Shown piece after piece: positions 57,828 to 64,000 of a stretch of DNA of 64,000 nt. The stretch comes from DATFVA01 sp963832355. GTDB taxonomy: Bacteria; Bacteroidota; Ignavibacteria; Ignavibacteriales; Ignavibacteriaceae. The notes below the pieces were generated by a model that saw only the letters and a list, made by a program, of their open reading frames with translations, was not told the origin of the DNA and did not search any database. Numbering within the stretch: the stretch's first letter is position 1; each line of letters begins with the position of its first letter. The stretch spans positions 1 through 64,000 of the forward strand of contig CAWHTX010000005.1 of assembly GCA_963832355.1 (NCBI GenBank). The letters are read 5' to 3'. A program made the translations under genes and the position numbers.

Positions 57828-59095
57828 TGAAGCATTTGAATTATCACCTGGTTTTCATCGCCTTCAGGCAGCTGATCAGCAGAAAAAGGCAGGCATTTCT
57901 TACAATTGCCGGAATAGGCGTTGCGGTGATGGTCTTAATAACCGCAATTTCATTGATGGACGGACTGCTTCAGAGCTTTATTCAGAAAATAGTTGATATA
58001 GCCCCGCACATAGTGGTTAAAGGGGAAAAAGTTAATCCTGTAATTCCTGACCTTCTGGTTGAAAGAGATTCCCTTACCTCGCTTAATTTTATTAAGAACG
58101 TCGACAGGGAGGATGAAGAGGTTATTAAAAATTATAAAAAGATTTCCGGGATAATAGAAAGAGATTCCCTCATCGAAACGATCTCACCGGTTGTATCGAT
58201 CAATTCAATCGGTGTATTTGGAACACTAAGCCAGCCGATCCAGTTATTCGGGATAATTCCGGCCCGGCAGGATAAGATTTCAAAACTAAGCTTAAGTATG
58301 CTGGAAGGTAACTTTTCGGAATTGGAAAAAACTCCTGACGGTATCCTTCTTGGGAGTTCTGTGGCGGAGGATTTTACGATTGAAACCGGCGAGAGGATGC
58401 AGATCATATCATCAAGTGACAGGATATACAGCGTGAAGGTTGTGGGGATATTTTCAACGGGAATAAATGATATCGACGGAAATGTTTACGCGAATATGAA
58501 ACTGGTGCAGAATATTGGTGATTACCCTCCCGACCAGGTTACAAGTCTGTATCTCCGGGTAACGAATCTTCCTGAAGATAAAGCAGTGGCCCTTGAAATT
58601 GAAAAAGAGACAAATTACAAAGCAGTTACGTGGGAAGAACAGGCCGCGAGTGTAATCTCTCTATATAAAATGATATCAATGATCGTATACTTTCTCGTTT
58701 TCTTTGTAATTCTGGTTGCGGGGTTCGGAGTAGCGAATGTTTTAATCACAAGTGTGCTGGAAAAAACGAAAGATATCGCGGTGATGAAATCAATGGGGTT
58801 TAAGAGAAGCGAAGTTACACTGATCTACTTCATTGAAGGGATGCTGGTAGCCTTGATAGGTGCAGCAATAGGATGTCTGCTTGGTTATATTATGATTCAG
58901 ATCCTTTCCTCTATTCCGGTCGCGGCATCAAAAACAAGTTCAATCAGTTCAGACAGACTGCTTATGGGAAAAAGCATATGGTATTTCGTATTTGCCTCTT
59001 TATTTGCGATTGTGGTAAGCATAATTGCATCGATAAGTCCTTCCCGGAAAGCAGCTAAAATTAATCCGATAGAAATTCTACGTGGTGAAAGATAA
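57827..59095 (+). CDS. ABC transporter permease, MacB/LolCE-like, second
   Basis: A 422-residue FtsX-like permease with the same plan as the first: N-terminal helix, periplasmic domain with the repeated motif VVKGEKVNPV, and C-terminal helices with GFGVANVLITSVLEKTKDIAVMKSMGFK. Its ATG overlaps the previous stop, and its own stop overlaps the ATP-binding gene. Together they form a heterodimeric exporter with the ATPase. Confidence 0.93.
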   Translation: MKHLNYHLVFIAFRQLISRKRQAFLTIAGIGVAVMVLITAISLMDGLLQSFIQKIVDIAPHIVVKGEKVNPVIPDLLVERDSLTSLNFIKNVDREDEEVIKNYKKISGIIERDSLIETISPVVSINSIGVFGTLSQPIQLFGIIPARQDKISKLSLSMLEGNFSELEKTPDGILLGSSVAEDFTIETGERMQIISSSDRIYSVKVVGIFSTGINDIDGNVYANMKLVQNIGDYPPDQVTSLYLRVTNLPEDKAVALEIEKETNYKAVTWEEQAASVISLYKMISMIVYFLVFFVILVAGFGVANVLITSVLEKTKDIAVMKSMGFKRSEVTLIYFIEGMLVALIGAAIGCLLGYIMIQILSSIPVAASKTSSISSDRLLMGKSIWYFVFASLFAIVVSIIASISPSRKAAKINPIEILRGER

Positions 59096-59799
59096 TGAAT
59101 GAGCAGATATTAAAATTAGAACATGTCAGGAAGACGCTCGTAAATAAAAGCGACGGAGAGGTGATTAAAAACGTCATCCTTCCGGATATAAGCTTTGAAG
59201 TTAAAAGAGGAGAGTTCTCGTCCATCACCGGAACGAGCGGATCAGGCAAAACAACACTGCTCTATCTAATGGGAGGACTCGATAAACCAACCGAAGGAAA
59301 AGTTTATCTTGACGGCGAGGAGATATCTTCACTAAAAGAGGAAGAACTGGCAGAGATGCGCAATAAAAAACTCGGTTTTGTTTACCAGTTCCATTTTCTG
59401 CTTCCCGAATTTACCGCCCTCGAGAATGTAATGATGCCGATGCTTGCAAGGGGGAGAACGTCAATTCCGAAGGCAAGGAAAAAGGCGAAGGAACTTCTGG
59501 GACAACTTGGACTGGAGGATAAGCTGCAGAGCAAACCCAATCAATTATCCGGGGGGCAGCAGCAGAGAGTAGCTATTGCAAGAGCCCTCAGTAACGATCC
59601 GATCCTGCTTCTTGCGGATGAACCTACCGGAAATCTCGATTCAAAAAATTCGGAGAATATCTACGACCTTTTCGAGAAGTTAAACAGGGAAAATAACCAG
59701 ACTATCATAGTTGTTACCCACGATGAACATTTTGCTTCAGAAACTCACAGAATAATTCACCTGGTTGACGGGAAGATAGATCAGGACAAATATTTATAG
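59095..59799 (+). CDS. ABC transporter ATP-binding protein, MacB/LolD-like
   Basis: A 234-residue ATPase. Walker A GTSGSGKTTL (47-56), Q-loop VYQFHFLLPEFTALENVMMP, signature LSGGQQQRVAIARAL, Walker B ILLLADEPTGNLD and the H-loop VVTHDEHF. It powers the two permeases. It is the last gene of the operon, overlapping the previous stop. The substrate may be a lipoprotein, peptide or drug; not decided. Confidence 0.95.
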   Translation: MNEQILKLEHVRKTLVNKSDGEVIKNVILPDISFEVKRGEFSSITGTSGSGKTTLLYLMGGLDKPTEGKVYLDGEEISSLKEEELAEMRNKKLGFVYQFHFLLPEFTALENVMMPMLARGRTSIPKARKKAKELLGQLGLEDKLQSKPNQLSGGQQQRVAIARALSNDPILLLADEPTGNLDSKNSENIYDLFEKLNRENNQTIIVVTHDEHFASETHRIIHLVDGKIDQDKYL

Positions 59800-59860
59800 T
59801 TTCCGTCAGGTTAAGTCCTGTACACTTATCAGGAGTCTAATATCCTAAAGTGAGATATTA

Positions 59861-62488
59861 TTAATCCTGGCTGAAAAATTTATGAAATATTCTGTTACTT
59901 TTGATAAAGTTTTTATAGAAGAATACCTTTACTGCATCATTAAATAAAAACCACAGCAGTGCATAAACAGTAACAGTCAGACCCCATTTCCATCCAACAG
60001 CCGGTACGAAAATTCCATATACTCCCACCAGCAGTCCCAGCAATGCCGTAGAAAGCGATGCAAGAAGCAGTGGTTTTGAAGGATAGGGTTTCTTGAAAAA
60101 CCAGTCGCTGGTTCTGGTATTAAAGATGGTTGCATGACCCGCAATAATCAATTTCGTAAATATAGCAGATTGTATGAGTGGTTGAGAAAGATCCGAATAA
60201 GTCTCAAGCAGATAAAAAATGAGGAAAGAGGAAACCACTCCCGCAAGTCCCAGCAGAGTCGATAGTCCGAACAGTTCCCTGTTATTCCATCTTACCGGGA
60301 AAGGATCAAGTTTGGTATTGTCGTAAGCAATCGTAATAATCGGGATATCGTTAAGCAGGGCAAGAATAATTATCATTATTGCCGTAACAGGATAAAAGTT
60401 GAATATCAGAATAGAAAAGGTCATAAAGAATATTACCCTGATTGTTTCGGCGATCCTGTAAACCGCATAACTATTCATTCTTTCAAATATCACACGCGCC
60501 TGTTTTATTGCATCCACTATTACGGAAATTCCCGGCGCCATAAGCACGAGATCGGCCGCAGCTCTTGCTGCATCGGTGGCTCCCGCAACGGCAATTCCCG
60601 CATCAGCTTTCTTTAATGCAGGTGCATCATTAACTCCGTCACCCGTCATACCCACAATATGGTCTCCCTTCTGCAGCTGCTCAACAATAGTGTATTTATC
60701 TTCAGGGAATACCTGGGCAAATCCCCCGGCGCCTTCTATAATTCTTATCATATCGGAGTCGTGTTTCTTACTGCTGCTTAAACCGGAATCCTCCCCCTCT
60801 ATAGCATTGGTAAACTCTTTACTGACCTCTTTTGCCAGTTCTTTCACTTTATCTTCAGGCAGATCAGGATTTATCTGTTTGTGAATTGTTGCTGCCATTA
60901 TTTCGCTCATCTTAAGAAGCTTAAGACTTTCACCACTCTTTAATTCATCAGCTTCAAGAACGTTGGGATTCAGTCCCAGTTGTCCCGAGATCTGTTTAGC
61001 GATTGCTACATTATCGCCTGTAACCATCTTAACATTAAGTCCCAGTTTACCAGCTTCTGCGATTGTCTCTTTTGCATCATCTCTCGGGGGATCGAACAAT
61101 GGAATTATCCCGACAAACCTGAAATCCTTTTCTCCCTCTTTTTTGATTCCTGTTCCCAGGGTACGATAGCCTTTATCCGCGAATTCATTTATCGTCTTAT
61201 TAACCGAATCGGTATCTGTATCATTGGATGACAATTTCAGTATTACCTGTGGAGCTCCCTTTGTTACGTATAACCTGCTGCCGTCTTTCACAACAACCGC
61301 TTCGGTTCTTTTATGTACAGGATCGAAGGGTATAAACTTTTCAATTTTATATCCCTTTAATTTATCATACAGGTTCTTATTTATCAGGAAATCAAATATC
61401 GGTTTCTCTATGGGATCACTATTTTCCTCTTTTGATGACAGGGCCGCATAAATCATCAGATCATCAACAGAAAAACCGGAATACGTTACCGGGTCGGCTA
61501 CCGTCATAATATTTTTGGTGAGTGTTCCTGTCTTATCCGAACACAATATATCGATCCCTGCCAGTTCCTCGATAGAGGCCAGCCTGCTTACAACGGCCTG
61601 TTTCCTGGCAAGGTTTATAGCCCCCACTGCCATAGTAACCGTAAGTACGGCCGGCAATGCAACAGGAATTGCTGCAACCGTAAGTACAAGTGAAAAGCGC
61701 AGAATATTTATCATATCCTCATGCCTGTAAAGAGCCGTCAGTATGATCAGAATTACCATAGCCAGCGTTACAAATATTAAGTAATTACCGACCTTTACAA
61801 CCATTTTCTGGAAATGGCTTTTCTGTTCTTTTTCTGCTTTTGCCACAAGGGAAACAGTTTTACCGAAATACGTATTTAGTCCTGTAAGCGTAACAACGGA
61901 GATCATCTCTCCCTGTTTCGCAATAGAATTTGCGTATGCGGTGTCATTTGAATGCTTTGTAACCGGCAGTGATTCTCCTGTAAGAGCCGACTGATCTATT
62001 TGTATATACTCACCCTCTATCAGTTTTACGTCTGCAGGAATTATCTCTCCTATTTTTATTTTAATTATATCCCCTGGCACCAGCTCTTTCGCATCCACTG
62101 ACCTGAATGTCCCGTCCCTCATCACAGTCGCCTTCTTTGCCAGTTTCTGTTTAAGAACACTCAAAGCACTTAGTGCTTTGCTTTCCTGCCAGAGATCGAT
62201 GACAGCATTAACGAATAACAGGGCAGTAATTATCCCGAAATCATCCCACTTTTGTACTGCAGCGGAAAGTATGGCGGCAAGCTCAATCATCCATGGAATC
62301 GGTCCCCAGAATCTGCGTATAACCCTGTGCAGAAAAGTTTCCTCCTTTTCCGGCATTTCATTGAGTCCGTATTTTTTTATTCGTTCACCGGCTTCGGCCT
62401 CAGTCAATCCCTTATTAACATCTGTATTAAGTTCTTTTAATACATCATCAATTGATTTTTTCTCAAATTCATTTTTTTCCCCGGCCAT
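59861..62488 (-). CDS. Plasma-membrane proton-translocating P-type ATPase
   Basis: An 875-residue P-type IIIA pump: cytoplasmic N-terminus, LTGESLPVTK actuator motif, DKTGTLTK phosphorylation motif, KGAPQ nucleotide-domain motif, GDGVNDAPALKKAD hinge, and about ten membrane helices. The pattern matches bacterial H+-ATPases related to fungal Pma1 rather than metal or calcium pumps; no metal-binding domains are seen. It uses ATP to expel protons. AGGAG lies nine bases before the ATG. The gene stands alone and faces the ABC operon. Confidence 0.95.
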   Translation of the reverse strand: MAGEKNEFEKKSIDDVLKELNTDVNKGLTEAEAGERIKKYGLNEMPEKEETFLHRVIRRFWGPIPWMIELAAILSAAVQKWDDFGIITALLFVNAVIDLWQESKALSALSVLKQKLAKKATVMRDGTFRSVDAKELVPGDIIKIKIGEIIPADVKLIEGEYIQIDQSALTGESLPVTKHSNDTAYANSIAKQGEMISVVTLTGLNTYFGKTVSLVAKAEKEQKSHFQKMVVKVGNYLIFVTLAMVILIILTALYRHEDMINILRFSLVLTVAAIPVALPAVLTVTMAVGAINLARKQAVVSRLASIEELAGIDILCSDKTGTLTKNIMTVADPVTYSGFSVDDLMIYAALSSKEENSDPIEKPIFDFLINKNLYDKLKGYKIEKFIPFDPVHKRTEAVVVKDGSRLYVTKGAPQVILKLSSNDTDTDSVNKTINEFADKGYRTLGTGIKKEGEKDFRFVGIIPLFDPPRDDAKETIAEAGKLGLNVKMVTGDNVAIAKQISGQLGLNPNVLEADELKSGESLKLLKMSEIMAATIHKQINPDLPEDKVKELAKEVSKEFTNAIEGEDSGLSSSKKHDSDMIRIIEGAGGFAQVFPEDKYTIVEQLQKGDHIVGMTGDGVNDAPALKKADAGIAVAGATDAARAAADLVLMAPGISVIVDAIKQARVIFERMNSYAVYRIAETIRVIFFMTFSILIFNFYPVTAIMIIILALLNDIPIITIAYDNTKLDPFPVRWNNRELFGLSTLLGLAGVVSSFLIFYLLETYSDLSQPLIQSAIFTKLIIAGHATIFNTRTSDWFFKKPYPSKPLLLASLSTALLGLLVGVYGIFVPAVGWKWGLTVTVYALLWFLFNDAVKVFFYKNFIKSNRIFHKFFSQD

Positions 62489-62830
62489 ATTATTCTCCTG
62501 ATAGAAAATTGATTATTAACATTCGAATTCAGAGAGGGAAGACTTGGATATACAGTAGTTGGGAAACAGACAATTTTACAGCGGATTATATTCATGGAAA
62601 CCTGTGAGATGAATTGACTCATTTCCCCTCCAAATTATATATTCTCATACTTCCCCTCCTCAATAAATTAAACAATCAAAATGTTATGAAGTTTTGGATC
62701 GATCAATATGAAGTGTGTCACACAAAACGGTTTAGGATACAGTTGTTTAGATGGCGGAATATATGTAAATACAGTCGGTTGACTTGAGAGAATTGTGCAA
62801 TGGTATTAGAAAATAAAAAAGGACCATATT
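62489..62830. other. Intergenic region upstream of the PEP-mutase remnant
   Basis: No gene is seen on either strand. A small odd palindrome TGTGT-C-ACACA lies near 62715. The region should hold the minus-strand ATPase promoter and a plus-strand promoter. Nothing else is recognised. Confidence 0.4.
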
Positions 62831-63269
62831 ATGGTATCAAGTATTCAAAAAGAAAAAGCTGAACGGTTCCTGAGATATCATCAGGACAAAGAGATACTGG
62901 TTCTGTTAAATTCGTGGGATGCAGGAAGTTCTAAATTAATCGAAGCGTGCGGTTATAAAGCAATCGCTACAACAAGTATGGGAATAGCGGCCTCTTTCGG
63001 ATACCCCGAAAGTCAGGCAATACAATTATCAGAAATGCTTCAGGCTATAACGGGAATAGTAAATGGAGTACAGGTACCGGTAACAGCTGCAGGATTTAGG
63101 CGTTGCACGTTTAAGTCTTGGTTCAGGTTTAATGAAAGCCACTTTAGCTTTAATAAAAAAAGTTGCCGACGAACTCTCTGAAAAAGGGACTTACCACATA
63201 TTATTAGAAACCCTTACGCCGTTTCCCGATGCCTCAACGGCCTATAATATGGCAATAGGTAAATTATGA
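62831..63269 (+). pseudogene. Isocitrate lyase/PEP mutase family gene with internal deletion
   Basis: Residues 1-90 match the start of the family: LLNSWDAGSSKLIEACGYKAIATTS and TGIVNGVQVPVTA, then AGF. Normally the domain runs on with metal- and phosphate-binding sequence (DIEAGYG and later) for about 100 more residues. Here it jumps directly to the C-terminal part in another frame, GVARLSLGSGLMKATLALIKKVADEL, and YNMAIGKL to TGA 63267-63269. The product of the first frame ends at 63181 with unrelated sequence. The catalytic core is gone, so the gene cannot work as a lyase. Confidence 0.75.
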
Positions 63270-63432
63270 AGCGATAAGCCGGAAAAGTGTAAGAAATCGT
63301 GACAAATATCATTGATCGCAGGTAAGCTTTTGAATCTTTCCTGAATAATTGTAAAATTAACCTGTGGTAAGCGATTGAAATGCCCGTTCATAATTAATTG
63401 TTTTAGGGAAAAAAATTACAGGAGGAGAAACT

Positions 63433-63702
63433 ATGGACAAAAAGGAAGGGAAAGGTTCGGAGCATTCTAACATTGTACATGTAATGTCAAATCAATATGT
63501 AGAGATCTTCAATTATGATAAAAGCACAGGACAGGTATCCTACATTCCTGAAAATTCCCGCAGTGTATTTACGTGTTATGATTATGATCTGGTGAGCCTT
63601 AAAGGTATAGATCATTTAAGAGCCGTACTTTCAGGAGCTGCAAATAGTCCTGAAACCCATAAAGCTGATTTTCGGATGAACAATTTGATCAGCCCGCTAT
63701 GA
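63433..63702 (+). CDS. Small protein, unknown function
   Basis: An 89-residue soluble protein; GGAGGAG sits about seven bases before the ATG. The sequence has no obvious domain (VMSNQYVEIFNYDKSTGQV, then FTCYDYDLVSLKGIDHLRAV). Its TGA overlaps the ATG of the next small ORF, suggesting the two are translated together. No function is assigned. Confidence 0.6.
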   Translation: MDKKEGKGSEHSNIVHVMSNQYVEIFNYDKSTGQVSYIPENSRSVFTCYDYDLVSLKGIDHLRAVLSGAANSPETHKADFRMNNLISPL

Positions 63703-63830
63703 GTTCAAATTTCTTCGATCTTTTAATTAAAAATGGAGATACCTGCATAGGGAATCAGTCGTATTTTAATCACCAGAGGCCTTGCTGTATAATTCCGGCT
63801 CCCGCAGGGAGAGGCGCGGAACCTGAATAA
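63699..63830 (+). CDS. Putative 43-residue protein
   Basis: ATG 63699 overlaps the stop of the previous gene (ATGA), and TAA is at 63828-63830. The product contains cysteines in DTCIGN and PCC, and ends with a glycine/arginine-rich tail. Overlap and cysteine content are the only support; it may be an uninformative ORF. Confidence 0.35.
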   Translation: MSSNFFDLLIKNGDTCIGNQSYFNHQRPCCIIPAPAGRGAEPE

Positions 63831-63944
63831 AATAATCCTTAGCGATTAAATAATTCTTCTGTTTTTTTAATTACACAATTCTTTAATTTAGTTAAACGTT
63901 CATTTTAATAAATCGCAGCCTGTTTAACTTCCAAGGGAGCCGTG

Positions 63945-64000
63945 ATGAAATACTTTCTTTTACTAACTTCTTTTCTTTTCTTCTCCACATATTCAAACGC
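63945..64000 (+). CDS. Start of a secreted protein gene, truncated by the window
   Basis: ATG at 63945 (GTG 63942 is in frame) after AAGGGAG. The visible 19 codons encode KYFLLLTSFLFFSTYSN, a typical signal peptide hydrophobic core. The protein continues beyond the window; no function can be given. Confidence 0.7.
   Translation, partial: MKYFLLLTSFLFFSTYSN

Noticed and set aside
62710..62722. TGTGT-C-ACACA as a Crp site
   Set aside because: The half-site spacing is wrong for Crp (TGTGA-N6-TCACA), so it is likely chance.
1..64000. Prophage, transposon or integron
   Set aside because: No transposase, integrase, terminal repeats or tRNA-linked duplication was seen anywhere in the window.

Overview
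The window looks like a chromosomal stretch of a member of the Ignavibacteria or a close relative in the Bacteroidota/Chlorobi group. The main evidence is the C-terminal type IX secretion (T9SS) sorting domain with the core NYPNPFNP, found on five separate large secreted proteins, together with OmpA proteins carrying calcium-binding repeats and moderate-to-low GC content. The lifestyle suggested is a respiratory, micro-oxic or facultative bacterium. No rRNA, tRNA, CRISPR array or insertion sequence was recognised.

Layout. 1-7.8 kb, minus strand: the 5' part of a giant hybrid NRPS/PKS gene (A-T-KS-AT-T-aminotransferase, running off the left edge), preceded by its likely activating enzyme, a Sfp-type phosphopantetheinyl transferase. 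8.2-13.3 kb, minus: a small membrane protein, two OmpA-family proteins and a secreted five-haem cytochrome. 13.7-16.9 kb, plus: a two-gene unit pairing an unrecognised 174-residue protein with a SNF2-like ATPase fused to a degenerate Mrr-like nuclease fold. 17.1-19.7 kb: an erythromycin-esterase-like protein and small accessory proteins. 19.9-22.2 kb: a secreted M28 peptidase. 22.3-30.0 kb: a sigma-54 response regulator and a sensor kinase with a periplasmic CxxCH haem site, divergent from a receiver-like protein and two tandem nine-haem cytochromes with T9SS signals. 30.1-35.7 kb: nitroreductase and a TetR/EmrA/EmrB/TolC-type efflux operon. 35.8-36.8 kb: a short repeat array and a gutted HAD phosphatase gene. 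37.0-41.7 kb: cytochrome bd oxidase (cydAB) followed by an NfnAB-type transhydrogenase pair. 41.9-46.1 kb: NUDIX hydrolase, Crp/Fnr regulator, DUF2249 protein and quinol-dependent nitric oxide reductase. 46.1-50.0 kb: inositol-monophosphatase-like enzyme, SpoIIE-type phosphatase, DsrE protein, chromate transporter. 50.2-55.4 kb: LamG-like secreted protein, second Crp-like regulator with an oxidoreductase set, CHRD protein, DUF1028 protein. 55.5-59.8 kb: a four-gene MacAB/LolCDE-like ABC exporter. 59.9-62.5 kb: a P-type proton ATPase. 62.8-64.0 kb: an internally deleted PEP-mutase-family gene, two small overlapping ORFs and the start of a secreted protein.

How the genes fit together. The centre of the window is about respiration: surface-exported multihaem cytochromes under a possible haem/redox two-component system, a high-affinity bd oxidase, nitric oxide detoxification under a Crp/Fnr regulator with a palindromic operator, and NAD(P)H/ferredoxin balancing by the Nfn pair. 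Efflux and ABC export, a proton pump and chromate transport add stress tolerance.

Quality caution. At least six genes (NRPS 5' end, five-haem cytochrome, M28 peptidase, second nine-haem cytochrome, gltA/nfnB, chrA) are split by what look like single-base indels, mostly an extra base in a short A/T run, and two further genes (HAD, PEP mutase) have lost their middles. Several true starts have no ATG/GTG/TTG. This may be assembly error rather than biology, so single-base conclusions should be treated with care.
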